In this document: positions 7,319 to 16,676 of the stretch, piece after piece
Position numbering within the stretch: position 1 is the first letter of the stretch
Layout: every line of letters begins with the position of its first letter
Origin: a virus
Length of the DNA: 64,000 bases
Virus record (IMG/VR): IMGVR_UViG_3300032523_001366
Span: 1-64,000 of that record
Reading direction: 5' to 3' (one strand)
The notes under the pieces: model-generated
Databases searched by the model: none
The model's input: the letters and a program-made list of their open reading frames with translations, nothing else
What the model was told of the DNA's origin: nothing
Translations under genes and position numbers: made by a program

Positions 7319-8372
7319 TAAAGTTAATGCGGATGGCGTAGTGCACGAAGATACCGAGAACACAATAATTACGGGGGAATTCGACATGGCGGGATATATC
7401 AGTCGGTTGAAGGCGAAAGAAGTGGTAGCGGAGGAAGAAAGGGCCACGGAATCTAAAGAGGAGGACAGCTTCTCGTACCTTAACGGTACCTACGTTCCAG
7501 ATGTAGATCCTTCCTACGTCATGCCGCCAGATACGGCAAAGCTGTTTGAGGTTCTTAATCAGGGCCGCAAGGAGATGTCAGAGAATGTACTGCTCGTAGG
7601 TCCTACCGGTTGTGGTAAGACCGAGCTGGCGAAGCAATTTGCCGCAAGAGTAGGTCTTCCCCTCTTAAAGATGGATTGCAGCAATATCACTGAGGCTAGT
7701 CAGTGGTTTGGTAGGCTGGATATGAAGAACTCCTCGTTGGAGTATCTTGAGGCTCCATTCTCTCGAATCGTAGCTAGAGGGAATCATGTAATTCTCTTAG
7801 ACGAGATCAATCGTGCTAGCTCCGAAGTGCTTAACTGTCTACTTCCATTGCTAGACACGACTAGGAGTACGTTCATTCAAGAACGTAAACCAAGTCCCAT
7901 CCTTAGGGATGGCGGTGGTCTTATTTGGTTTGCGACTATGAATGAGGGGAGTCAATACACTGGCACTATGAGATTAGATCGCGCTCTGCGCGGTAGATTC
8001 TCAAATGTGGTAGAGTTAACTTATCTGAGCAAAGCAGATGAGATAGCATTGCTGGTAAGGCGTACAGGTATTGATGTAGAAAATGCCACCAAGTTGGTGG
8101 ATATCGCTGATACCATTCGCTTAAAGGCAAAGGGTATCAACAGCATCTATACGCATGTACTCTCTACACGAGAGTTGCTTAATGCAGCTAAGAAGTTCGT
8201 AAGAGGCGGTATTAAGACTTTGCGCTTTACTGTGCTTAATCACTTTGATGGTGGTAACGGCGTAGACTCAGAGCGAGGTCATGTCCTTAAGATGCTCGAA
8301 GGTAAGATGGGTAGTATTAACGGCTTGGGAGACAAGCCAAAATCTGCAAGCGATATGATTGCAGGTTCCTAG
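7311..8372 (+). CDS. MoxR/CobS-like AAA+ ATPase
   Basis: 353 residues from ATG 7311 (GAGTTGGAGA upstream). Walker A is GPTGCGKT (97-104), Walker B is LLDEIN (Asp164, Glu165), followed by the MoxR-type segment with FATMNEGSQYTGT and the arginine-bearing LDRALRGRFSN. This is the MoxR/CbbQ/CobS class of AAA+ ATPases, which work with VWA partners as remodelling chaperones or in cobaltochelatase; the next gene is such a partner. CobS-like proteins occur in several large phages, where their role is unsettled. Codon use seems to favour CGT more than in neighbours. Confidence 0.9.
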   Translation: MINKVNADGVVHEDTENTIITGEFDMAGYISRLKAKEVVAEEERATESKEEDSFSYLNGTYVPDVDPSYVMPPDTAKLFEVLNQGRKEMSENVLLVGPTGCGKTELAKQFAARVGLPLLKMDCSNITEASQWFGRLDMKNSSLEYLEAPFSRIVARGNHVILLDEINRASSEVLNCLLPLLDTTRSTFIQERKPSPILRDGGGLIWFATMNEGSQYTGTMRLDRALRGRFSNVVELTYLSKADEIALLVRRTGIDVENATKLVDIADTIRLKAKGINSIYTHVLSTRELLNAAKKFVRGGIKTLRFTVLNHFDGGNGVDSERGHVLKMLEGKMGSINGLGDKPKSASDMIAGS

Positions 8373-8385
8373 TTGTTTTAAAACG

Positions 8386-8409
8386 GTGGCAGGGCTAGCG
8401 CCTTGCCAC
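8386..8409 (+). terminator. Hairpin between ATPase and VWA genes
   Basis: GTGGCAGGGC pairs with GCCTTGCCAC (one wobble) around TAGC, followed by TTTACT. It sits between the ATPase stop and the ribosome binding site of the VWA gene, so it may be a weak terminator or attenuator adjusting the ratio of the two proteins. Confidence 0.55.
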
Positions 8410-8431
8410 TTTACTCTTGGAGGTAAATAAT

Positions 8432-10480
8432 ATGGCATTCAAAGACTGGTACGAAAACCCTAAGTATGAAGCCGGAACAGGCAAATCATACTGGGGGTCA
8501 TGGTCTAAGTGGAGCTACTTAGACGCCCCACTTGACGACTATGATAAGAAAGACGGATCCCTTAAAAAGGATAAGGACTCAAATAAGAGGGCGTGTGAGG
8601 ATGCCCTAAGGTCAGTTAGTAGATCTGCAAATGTGATTCTTAACTCAGGATCGCAGGAGAGGTCTCTGACCGTTAAGTTTTCCAATGGGGAAAATGTAAA
8701 TACCCTAAAGGATGACACGATATACCTATCCCCGGACGCTCTGCTAGATTGCGTCACGCGGGATGAGAAGGAAGACACTATAGATAGTATGAGCGGGCAG
8801 GCGATGTTATCTGCTCAGCTGAAGCGGCAGCTAGACCCTAATACCTACCAGGAGTTCCTGGCATCTAAGGACCGGGAAATAAGGTCTCTATGGAGCTCTA
8901 TAGAGCTAGCCATCGCTAGAGGCGAGGTAATAGGTGACTGGGCAGGGTTTAAGCCGTACTTTGATATGTACGCAAAGACCAGCTCAAAAGTCACCAGCAC
9001 GGTGATCAAGAGAGAGCTAAGCAAGCATAACGGAACTAGTGAGGATAAGCCCACTAGTGCTAAGGCGTTTGTTATGGGAGTGGCATGGAACCTGTACCAT
9101 AGCCATGATCCTATACGAATACCCCCCGCCTACAATGACGGTAAGATGCTGGTGGCTGCGGGCCTTAGAGGGGCAGAAAGCTGCAAAGAGCGATGGAACT
9201 TTTGCAGCTTGGTGGTGGCGGAGCTTCGTCGCATGTACGACACCGCTCCACCTCCTGGAAAAGGCCCAGGCGCGCCAGAAGGTAGTAGGCCTATGGACTT
9301 TGAGGAGTCCGCAGAAGGGGTGGACATGCTCGAGATGATTAAGAAGCTCGAGAAGATAAGAAAAGAAGAGGACCCTGCAACGCCAAAAAAGAGTGTGCCA
9401 AAGAGGGGCGCTGATAAGTTCACTGGTGTGGACGAAGAGCTGTTTGGTGTGGATAAGATAGCTAATAAGAAGTGCAAGGAGGCTGGAGATATCGACGCGA
9501 TAAGCGGAGATTCTACTTCAGAGCTAAAGGACTCTGTAAGCGCCCCGTCTATTCCAGGGCCCGGAGGCTATAGAGGCCGGACCGTAAAGAGGGGTATTCC
9601 CTTCTGGCTCCCTAAGGACAAACCATCTAGGGAGAGCAAGAAGCACTTTGATAAAAGCAAGATAGCGGAGCTGAATAGAGTGGCTGAGGTTATTAAGGAT
9701 AGCTTCGGTTTCACTGATAAGCTTGCTAAGCGAAAAATATACGGGCTTAAGTCCGGAGTAATCCGTCCTGAGGCGCTGTATAGACTGGAGCTGGGCTCTG
9801 ATGAGGTATTCTACAAGACCACTTTGGTCGACGTAGATAAAGTATCAGTGTGTCTGCTAATAGACCAGTCAGGCAGTATGGGAAGCCACAGCCGCGGATC
9901 TGCTGCTGAAAAAGTAGTAGAGGCCGCGGAGGTAGCGTATGTACTTGCGCACCTATGCAAAGATCTGAAGCATATGGACCTGTCTGTTATAGGCTTCAGT
10001 GCCCAGGAAAGTTGTGATGAGGCTCGCCTCAAGCTTACTTCTGGATCGGACGCTGACGGCGAGGTAGATATGCGGCTCATCTATGACTCGATGGACCCTA
10101 GTAATAGCAACATCGAAGACATATGCCACATTCGGTCACACTCCAATAACCTAGACGGGTTTTCACTCTGGTATGCTGCTAAGCACATGTCGGAGACGAG
10201 AGCAGATAGGAAGCGTAAGGTACTTATAGTGGTGTCTGACGGATCCCCTAACGGTAGAGGATACGGCGGAGACGAGGCGGAGGCGCACGTAGCGTTATGT
10301 AAGAAAGATGTCAAAGCTCGCTTTGGCATTGATACATACGCCATTGGCATCTCTAACGCCTACACTCAACATGAGGGTGATAAGATGTACGGAGCTGGAA
10401 ACAACATCATTATCGGTGATGTTAAATCTAGCGTAGGCTTTCTTTCCAGATTCCTTAATCAGGTTTCTCAGATAGCTTAG
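8432..10480 (+). CDS. CobT-like VWA domain protein
   Basis: 682 residues from ATG 8432 (TTGGAGGTAAATAAT upstream). The C-terminal third is a von Willebrand A domain: the MIDAS motif is DQSGSMG (Asp478, Ser480, Ser482), with a later acidic position in VVSDGSPNG (Asp603). The middle is charged and flexible, as in CobT. VWA proteins of this class bind MoxR/CobS-type ATPases as substrate-recruiting partners, and the ATPase is immediately upstream. Its 3' end overlaps the convergent gene at 10477 by four bases. Confidence 0.88.
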   Translation: MAFKDWYENPKYEAGTGKSYWGSWSKWSYLDAPLDDYDKKDGSLKKDKDSNKRACEDALRSVSRSANVILNSGSQERSLTVKFSNGENVNTLKDDTIYLSPDALLDCVTRDEKEDTIDSMSGQAMLSAQLKRQLDPNTYQEFLASKDREIRSLWSSIELAIARGEVIGDWAGFKPYFDMYAKTSSKVTSTVIKRELSKHNGTSEDKPTSAKAFVMGVAWNLYHSHDPIRIPPAYNDGKMLVAAGLRGAESCKERWNFCSLVVAELRRMYDTAPPPGKGPGAPEGSRPMDFEESAEGVDMLEMIKKLEKIRKEEDPATPKKSVPKRGADKFTGVDEELFGVDKIANKKCKEAGDIDAISGDSTSELKDSVSAPSIPGPGGYRGRTVKRGIPFWLPKDKPSRESKKHFDKSKIAELNRVAEVIKDSFGFTDKLAKRKIYGLKSGVIRPEALYRLELGSDEVFYKTTLVDVDKVSVCLLIDQSGSMGSHSRGSAAEKVVEAAEVAYVLAHLCKDLKHMDLSVIGFSAQESCDEARLKLTSGSDADGEVDMRLIYDSMDPSNSNIEDICHIRSHSNNLDGFSLWYAAKHMSETRADRKRKVLIVVSDGSPNGRGYGGDEAEAHVALCKKDVKARFGIDTYAIGISNAYTQHEGDKMYGAGNNIIIGDVKSSVGFLSRFLNQVSQIA

Positions 10481-11595
10481 ATATAGTCTTCGACCCTTAC
10501 AGCATTGTGAGATGCTTGTTTGTAGGCAGTCTTAACTCCAAGACTGTCTACAAGGGTGTCGAAGAGACCTGCATCTCCTCTAGGAAGAGTAGATAGCTCT
10601 TCAGCTAATTTTTCAGAGTCAACAAACAGGCCACCGCTAGAGACTCGCTCAGCGAAATCGACTCCAAACATGTCTTCGATTTCATTGAGCTTGATGTTCT
10701 CTAGCTGGGCCTTCTTGTATACTGAGCCGTTAGTAAGTTGTACGTGATCATTAACGATGCTCTTAGCTTCCTTTACTGTAATAGTGTAAAGGTCGTTTAC
10801 AGAGCCTAATGATTTAAACCTATACTCATCATCAACTGAGCTAATTATTGATGCTGCTTTATCCATAACCTCTGTTGAGTTATCTTTAAGGACGTGCTGT
10901 GCAGTCTTGGCCAGCATGAGTTGAATGTCTTCGTCCTTCTTTAAGGTCTTAAGAGCTTTGGCTCTATCGAATAACATGTTAGCTACCTTGGTCCTAGATA
11001 CTAGCCCGTTGGCGGCGTACCTAATTATTTCTGTTTCTCCTGTAAGTGCTACGCCAAACTCGGAAGCCTTTTCTAATATCTTATTGGCGATAGTTCTTCG
11101 GTCTGTGAAGTTAATATCGCTGGCATTCTTTTGCATCCAATCTGCAGCCGCCTTAACTTCCATAGCATTTCGAATAGGATACGTTCGACTTTTATGCCCG
11201 GTTTCAAACTTAACTACGATAGCAAAGTCATCATCTCGAAGATCTTCTTCGGAATGTTTTTGCATTAGACTGTGGTTTTCTATAAGCTGATCGAGGTGTG
11301 GTCTTACTCCAAAGAAGTCTCCTGCCTTTAGGATTCTATCTTTTACGGAGTTAGCCAGCTTTCCGAATTCTTTCTCCTGGTCTAAAAAGTAGGCCATAGA
11401 GATATATGTAGATGAAGAAGTGTGACATGGGAACTTCAAAGTTCTAGGATCCCCATAAGCACTAGAAGGGAGGGATGAGCCGGATCCAGTCAAATCTACT
11501 GAAGAGGCTGACTTGACGAACTCTGGCATACGATAGAGCTTAGTAAGATTGTGTAACTTAACTCCACCCTTATCATCAACTTGGTCAATAATCAT
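10477..11595 (-). CDS. Unknown 372-aa protein, minus strand
   Basis: 372 residues on the minus strand, start ATG complementary to 11593-11595, with TGGAG about 11 bases upstream. It converges on the VWA gene and diverges from the primase-like gene, whose ATG overlaps its own in the same CATG. The centre has a YPIRNAMEVKAAADWMQK stretch similar in style to helical segments I associate with phage structural or capsid-associated proteins, but I cannot name a family. The terminase, also minus strand, lies 2.5 kb away. Confidence 0.75.
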   Translation of the reverse strand: MIIDQVDDKGGVKLHNLTKLYRMPEFVKSASSVDLTGSGSSLPSSAYGDPRTLKFPCHTSSSTYISMAYFLDQEKEFGKLANSVKDRILKAGDFFGVRPHLDQLIENHSLMQKHSEEDLRDDDFAIVVKFETGHKSRTYPIRNAMEVKAAADWMQKNASDINFTDRRTIANKILEKASEFGVALTGETEIIRYAANGLVSRTKVANMLFDRAKALKTLKKDEDIQLMLAKTAQHVLKDNSTEVMDKAASIISSVDDEYRFKSLGSVNDLYTITVKEAKSIVNDHVQLTNGSVYKKAQLENIKLNEIEDMFGVDFAERVSSGGLFVDSEKLAEELSTLPRGDAGLFDTLVDSLGVKTAYKQASHNAVRVEDYI

Positions 11596-14083
11596 GGCAT
11601 ATACTCCAGTAATGTTACTTAACTATAGTGTTCAGTGGCGCACAGTGATGGATCTGGTTAATGTATCTCCGGATTCAAACTTCCTTCCGTGCAACTGCCC
11701 CTGCCCTAATTGTAGCAGTAATCTTACCATATATAAAGATATTACAGCAACATCGGCTCAGTGGTTCTATTGCAAGAACTGTGAGCTTTCCGGTGACACT
11801 ATAGAACTACTAGCAGCATATATGAAATTAGGGCTAATGGACACCATTAATTTTCTAGTTTCTAAAGGGATAATAGACAATACAAAGGAAAACTACTCCA
11901 GAAGGGTGTTTGAGTATATAAACAGGCAAGCTGGGTATCGTAACAAAATACTGTCGTTTTGGAATATGATTAAGGGGTGCGAGGAGAGAATAACCAAAGA
12001 ACACATGGACATAATTTCTATCTTAAACCTAAGTGGTAGTAGTAGCGACACTAAAGGTGTAAAGCAAGTATTTGGCTTCAGCAATAGAGCAGAGGTGCTT
12101 AAAAGCCTAGTCATAGGAAACTCATCGGCAGGAGCTGACGGAGGCTGTAACAGGGTGTTTAAAGGCAAAGGCTGGAAGAGCGTGTGCATGGTAGCAGCTT
12201 TTGATATGCCAGGAAGAATAAAGTCATTCATAATATTTGGCCAGCTATCCTCTGGTAACGTCTCAGTCATAATAAGGCACATATGTTACAAGACCTGGAA
12301 TGCGTATGAGACTGAGCCTGGGCTAATGTTCCTAAACGAGGCCGCATCCAGTGAGTGTAAGTCAGCGATAGTAGTAACTGACACCATGCAGGGCCTTAAG
12401 ATAGTTATTGATTATATAGATAAGTACGGTAAATTTCCGCCTATAGTTGTATCTACGCCCGACGAGGAAAAGAGATCTTGCGCATGGAAAATTCTTATGG
12501 AGGAAAATAAAGACGTAATAATAACAGGACCAAAGACATCAGAGATAGCCCCATTCAGCCTAGAGGCCTATGTAAGTGAGTTCTCAGAGGGCTGGGATAG
12601 TTCCTGGGTAGGGTCCGCTAAGTGGGTAACAAAGACTATAGAGAAGAAAGCAAAACAAAAGATAATGGAGACGTCTCCAAAAAAAGATGACAGGAAAATG
12701 GTGCTCTTTAATAACACAGTCTACGAATGTAAAAAAGACGGAATGTACGCCGGGGCGCGGACATTTAGTACCCTAGTAATGGACGCTTCTTTAAACATAG
12801 AGGAGATACTTCTTACCAAAGGTGATCAGTACTATATAGGAACTATTACATCACATTCTAGCGGAGATACCGCAAGCTTTAAAGTAAGGTCTGCTTTACT
12901 AGACCACAGGTTCTACCACTGGCTTAAGGCATTTAGTCTAAAAAAAGGCATAGGTCATATAATGTGCAGAAAAAGCTACACACCCTACGCAGTTAAAGTA
13001 TCCATTCTGCTTAATCCGCCGAGAATAGTAACTGACTTAAGAGAAGACGCTGGAGAGGGTATAGCATACAGATTTTCTAAGCACAATATAATGAAAAGCG
13101 GCAGAGTAGTAGAGCTGCCTGCTGTTAAGAAGTTTAGAGAAGGCTCCCTATGCTTAAGCGAGCCCTTGAGCCCCTTTGAGAAAGATGCCTTGGGAGATGA
13201 GAGAAACGAGTTAGCATGGGCGGTAATAGTGGCCTGCATGTCTAACGCCATGTCTAACATAACTAATAAGCCTAAAATAGGAGTAGCTGTAGACCCGGCC
13301 TGCTTTGATGACGTAAGGGCCATAGCTGAGGCCGTAGGATCAAGGGTGTGCTCGTTATCCAATAAGGGAATTAGAAAAGCAGGGGTAGCAGGCATCCTAG
13401 ACATGGAGGCTAGGTCTAACTTTCCTATAGTGATAGACCCATCTGTGCTTGTAGTGCCCTCACACAGAGAGGCCATAGAGATGGCCAGTGGTCCTAGGAA
13501 TTGTATAATTACGCTGAGCGAGGCGTCCATGCTGGGAGCTAGAACTATAACAAGATGGGTTCGTATTAAGGACGGAACCCATACTATGACTGAGTCATTG
13601 AGGTCAGCCTGTAAGAAAATCGGTATACTTTTTCTTACATGGATTATCAAGACTAAGCACAGGCCTTTAGGCACTAACAGCATAAAGAAAGCTGTAGAAG
13701 CCCTGTCAGAGTGGTGCGTAAAGAGCGACATAACACTCGATGGGCTGCATAAGGGTATAGGCCTTTTAGACCACGACCTAGACAGCGCAGATAATAAGTC
13801 TAAGGCCAACGCATTTAAGGCTGCTATGGGTCTGGTTATTAATTCTGAAGGCCTGTCTAGTAATGGGGACGGCGCAGTAGATGGTGAGATAACCTGGGTA
13901 GCGTGTAAGGACATTTACAGCGTACTTAGTAAACACTCTATACCCATTGCTAATAGGGGATCATTAGCTAAAGCTCTTCTAGAGACTCGCACTATAAAAG
14001 AGTATGCAATGTTTAAGGGAACCAATAATCCTAGCTGGGCTATACTGACCTCTGACTTAGAAGTATGGGCCAGGCATATGTAG
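11594..14083 (+). CDS. Primase-like CHC2-type zinc-finger protein
   Basis: 829 residues if started at ATG 11594, which overlaps the divergent ATG of the minus-strand gene; there is no clear ribosome binding site. The N-terminus carries a CHC2-like zinc finger (CPCPNC, then WFYCKNCELSGDTIELLA) as in DnaG/phage primases. Downstream is a TOPRIM-like strand (SAIVVTDTMQGLKI) lacking the usual Glu-Gly, so catalysis is doubtful. The second half has no recognised domain. A separate intact zinc-TOPRIM primase lies at 36780, so this may be a specialised or inactive relative. An exact dispersed palindrome is at 12667-12678. Confidence 0.7.
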   Translation: MAYTPVMLLNYSVQWRTVMDLVNVSPDSNFLPCNCPCPNCSSNLTIYKDITATSAQWFYCKNCELSGDTIELLAAYMKLGLMDTINFLVSKGIIDNTKENYSRRVFEYINRQAGYRNKILSFWNMIKGCEERITKEHMDIISILNLSGSSSDTKGVKQVFGFSNRAEVLKSLVIGNSSAGADGGCNRVFKGKGWKSVCMVAAFDMPGRIKSFIIFGQLSSGNVSVIIRHICYKTWNAYETEPGLMFLNEAASSECKSAIVVTDTMQGLKIVIDYIDKYGKFPPIVVSTPDEEKRSCAWKILMEENKDVIITGPKTSEIAPFSLEAYVSEFSEGWDSSWVGSAKWVTKTIEKKAKQKIMETSPKKDDRKMVLFNNTVYECKKDGMYAGARTFSTLVMDASLNIEEILLTKGDQYYIGTITSHSSGDTASFKVRSALLDHRFYHWLKAFSLKKGIGHIMCRKSYTPYAVKVSILLNPPRIVTDLREDAGEGIAYRFSKHNIMKSGRVVELPAVKKFREGSLCLSEPLSPFEKDALGDERNELAWAVIVACMSNAMSNITNKPKIGVAVDPACFDDVRAIAEAVGSRVCSLSNKGIRKAGVAGILDMEARSNFPIVIDPSVLVVPSHREAIEMASGPRNCIITLSEASMLGARTITRWVRIKDGTHTMTESLRSACKKIGILFLTWIIKTKHRPLGTNSIKKAVEALSEWCVKSDITLDGLHKGIGLLDHDLDSADNKSKANAFKAAMGLVINSEGLSSNGDGAVDGEITWVACKDIYSVLSKHSIPIANRGSLAKALLETRTIKEYAMFKGTNNPSWAILTSDLEVWARHM
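12667..12678. repeat. Dispersed palindrome GGAGACGTCTCC (exact copy)
   Basis: Exact copy inside the primase-like gene, with the first G at the third codon position (ATG GAG ACG TCT CCA), flanked by T and A. Confidence 0.9.
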
Positions 14084-14085
14084 TG

Positions 14086-15888
14086 CTATACATTCCATCC
14101 TTCTAGCCCGGCTTCTTGAGCTTGCTCCTTGGTGACAGAGTACTTCTCAGTACGGAAATCAGGCCAAGCCCCGGTCATATGCCATAAACATAAAGCACCA
14201 ATATTTACAGACTGGGCAAAGTCGTCAGACATAGCAGGATTTCTTTGAATGGTGTATATGTCAGATCCGGAGGCTGTGGTTGTCTTATTCTCCACCAGGG
14301 CTAGGAAGTCCTGTATTAATCCAGGATCTTCGGAGCTTACATAGTCGTATGCAAAAAACTTAAGCTTCTTTGTTCGTATTGCCATACATGTGGTTAAAAG
14401 ACTTCTAGTTTTATCTGCCCTATAGTGGGCTCTAGGATTTGTAGGACAGGCCTGAATAAATGTAAACATCATCTTACTAGCTGCCCTAACATACTGAACA
14501 GGTAATAGGCACTTTAGTGATACTCCTGATTGCACTAGTACGGTCTCTCTCACAGACCCGGCTCCAGAGTAGTCATGAGTTATAAACTCACACTTGTACA
14601 TTCTGTATATCTTAAGACACTCAGAGGCCTCAGCCATATGATCGTGCGGGGTTAGTAGCCTCTTAGCCCATATAACTTCTATAACGCCTGAGGCGGTTAT
14701 TCCCATGACGGCTAAAACAGTAAGGCTAACGCCTTTCTCACCGCCACCACCCCAGTCCACCGCTAGAACTCTATGAGAGTATCTTCTTAGTATATCGTCA
14801 GTACAGTTTGTAGCCGGATTACGAGAGCAGTTCTTAAGGTCTGGATTAGAGGCGGCCTGTAGCTCTAGTAGGGAAACGAGCTGTAGCCCACTTCCAGAGC
14901 TCTCACCTAGAACTTCATTTAAGAATCTTTCATGCGTATAGTTTCCCATTCCTTCCTTCTTTGCATTCAGCTCCGCCCACTTATCTCTTCGGGCGTAGTG
15001 TATATGCATAATTGGTTGAGGTATATGATAACCGGCGTAATTAAACCTTCTTTCTGGGCACTTGTGAACCCATCTTCCTGTAGATGGATGTATTACTCTA
15101 TCACACTTAGCACAAACTGTTCCTGGATTGTCCTCTGTTATATCGTCTCTTGTAGGTCCTATCATCTTAATTAGATCATGAGATATAGACGATACATTAG
15201 TGTAGTTACAGGCTGGGCAGGTAATGCACCACTCAGCTTGAGAAGAGGATAACCATTCTCGTTCAATTGTATTATCTAAAGTTTTTGGGGTTCCAGCTAT
15301 TTTCATGGTGCCCCACTCGCTGGCGGACATTGTCTCACGAATAATAGGAATGTGATCACCATCCATGTCCTGGACTTCGTCTATGACAACTTGATCCGCC
15401 CGTATACCACGTACCCTGTCTGCATCCAATAGGGCGAATGAGAACTGCATCATGCTGTTGTTGCGAAAGCTTCGCTGCAAGACGCTGTTCTCGGTCTCTG
15501 GACCGATCAATAAGGATTTGATCGGGGACTGCTCTATGAAAGGCCTTATGTAGTTACTAGATAAGCGCCTAACTTGTTCAAAGAGAGGAGTTACATATAA
15601 GTTGCGAAAGTAAGGTATAGTGGCGCATGTTATAACGCCATGTGCGGATATAACTGTGCTTTTACCAACTTGACGCCCAGTCTTAAGGACTGTCCTTCTG
15701 GGCATGTGTATACTAAAAAGAGGTTCAAACTGATAATGCTTAGAGAGGCCGTAGGGTTTACCGTCTAGACTTAGGATCGTTGGCAGGAGAGGAGAAAGGT
15801 TTGGCAACTTACCATTCTTCAGTTTTAAAATAGTGTCAGACACTAGGCCTTGGTCTTTGGTATCAGGTTGAATAGTATTGGAGTTCAT
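14086..15888 (-). CDS. Terminase large subunit, GpA-like
   Basis: 600 residues from the ATG complementary to 15886-15888; a TTG 18 codons upstream (15942) is possible, and neither start has a clear binding site. Walker A is GRQVGKST (71-78), Walker B is VVIDEVQD (Asp170, Glu171). A zinc-ribbon insertion has CPAC (224-227) and CAKC (259-262). The nuclease domain has LAVDWGGGG (Asp378) and THDYSG (Asp439). The layout matches the lambda gpA class of packaging motor and headful/site-specific nuclease. It is on the opposite strand from the portal gene at 57488. Confidence 0.95.
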   Translation of the reverse strand: MNSNTIQPDTKDQGLVSDTILKLKNGKLPNLSPLLPTILSLDGKPYGLSKHYQFEPLFSIHMPRRTVLKTGRQVGKSTVISAHGVITCATIPYFRNLYVTPLFEQVRRLSSNYIRPFIEQSPIKSLLIGPETENSVLQRSFRNNSMMQFSFALLDADRVRGIRADQVVIDEVQDMDGDHIPIIRETMSASEWGTMKIAGTPKTLDNTIEREWLSSSQAEWCITCPACNYTNVSSISHDLIKMIGPTRDDITEDNPGTVCAKCDRVIHPSTGRWVHKCPERRFNYAGYHIPQPIMHIHYARRDKWAELNAKKEGMGNYTHERFLNEVLGESSGSGLQLVSLLELQAASNPDLKNCSRNPATNCTDDILRRYSHRVLAVDWGGGGEKGVSLTVLAVMGITASGVIEVIWAKRLLTPHDHMAEASECLKIYRMYKCEFITHDYSGAGSVRETVLVQSGVSLKCLLPVQYVRAASKMMFTFIQACPTNPRAHYRADKTRSLLTTCMAIRTKKLKFFAYDYVSSEDPGLIQDFLALVENKTTTASGSDIYTIQRNPAMSDDFAQSVNIGALCLWHMTGAWPDFRTEKYSVTKEQAQEAGLEGWNV

Positions 15889-15891
15889 ATA

Positions 15892-16032
15892 ATGTATAAG
15901 ATTACTGAGCGTGTCGAAGCTGAGTACGGTCCTGCTGATCAAAGTAAATTAGCTAACGTTCTTGAGCCTTTCGGTATAATTTCCACTATCACCGTTGGGT
16001 TCTTGATAATATACTCCGCCTTCTTCTGTTAA
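15892..16032 (+). CDS. Small membrane protein, 46 aa
   Basis: 46 residues from ATG 15892 with GGAG nine bases upstream; a longer in-frame extension back to 15850 would run over the terminase start and lacks a binding site. A single hydrophobic segment (IISTITVGFLIIYSAFF) ends the protein, so a C-terminal membrane anchor is likely. The terminase ATG on the other strand is only three bases away. First gene of a cluster of small, partly membrane-associated proteins; function unknown. Confidence 0.6.
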   Translation: MYKITERVEAEYGPADQSKLANVLEPFGIISTITVGFLIIYSAFFC

Positions 16033-16085
16033 GATGAGGCTAGTATATAAAGTTATGTTATAGACTAATCAGGAGGTTACATACA

Positions 16086-16295
16086 ATGCCAAGCCGCTCA
16101 TCTAGAAGGTTTTTAGAGAGATCAGGGTTAATAGTTACACAAAGGCTCCCTCAATCAAGGGTTGCGATAGGTAATCTAAATTCCCTAAAGTATCCTCTAA
16201 ACCCTCCATACCCTGCAGAGCATAGTCGACCTAATGAAGGCAACCCTCCACCTGACAGGGGCATATCTAGAGAGTGGCCGTATGGAGCTACTTAG
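16086..16295 (+). CDS. Basic Pro-rich small protein, 69 aa
   Basis: 69 residues following AGGAGGTTACATACA, a consensus ribosome binding site. The N-terminus is Arg/Ser-rich and the C-terminal half Pro-rich (PLNPPYPAEHSRP, NPPPDRG). No domain recognised. Two bases separate its stop from the next start. Confidence 0.7.
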   Translation: MPSRSSRRFLERSGLIVTQRLPQSRVAIGNLNSLKYPLNPPYPAEHSRPNEGNPPPDRGISREWPYGAT

Positions 16296-16297
16296 AC

Positions 16298-16591
16298 ATG
16301 AGCAGACACGAAAGATACTCAGCAGAAGACGATAAAAGAACAATAGCCTTTTGGATATTGTCGGGAGGTGCAATAGCTTCCGTTGTTACACTATGCCCGT
16401 TTTTCTTTATCTTCACTCTGGCGGTCACCTATATGATAACTAGAGGCCTTGAGAATATAGATGCAGGCCGGCCTGTTTACATGCCAGGCAAGCACTCTAG
16501 ACATCTTAGAGAATCTATTGATCGAGCTAGTTCCCCAAAGGCTTATAGCGGAGGCTATGCCCGAAGGACAAGAAGGGACCGTAATTATTAA
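16298..16591 (+). CDS. Small membrane protein, 97 aa
   Basis: 97 residues from ATG 16298 (GGAG ten bases upstream). Residues 15-50 are hydrophobic (FWILSGGAIASVV, then PFFFIFTLAVTYMI), consistent with one or two transmembrane helices, followed by a basic tail ending RRTRRDRNY. A holin or other lysis-related role is conceivable from size and topology but not supported by any motif. A terminator follows. Confidence 0.65.
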   Translation: MSRHERYSAEDDKRTIAFWILSGGAIASVVTLCPFFFIFTLAVTYMITRGLENIDAGRPVYMPGKHSRHLRESIDRASSPKAYSGGYARRTRRDRNY

Positions 16592-16608
16592 TAGACCGTA
16601 TTAACCGG

Positions 16609-16638
16609 GCTCCGCTGCTCGTTGCAGCGGAGCTCTTT
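16609..16638 (+). terminator. Intrinsic terminator
   Basis: GCTCCGCTGC pairs perfectly with GCAGCGGAGC around TCGTT, followed by TCTTTTGTT. It ends the small-membrane-protein transcript. Confidence 0.85.
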
Positions 16639-16676
16639 TGTTGCCTCACTAGGAATTTAGTATAAGGAGGTTTAAA

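Noticed and set aside
16298-16591. Holin
   Set aside because: Size and hydrophobic segments would fit, but no lysis partner (endolysin, spanin) is recognised nearby.
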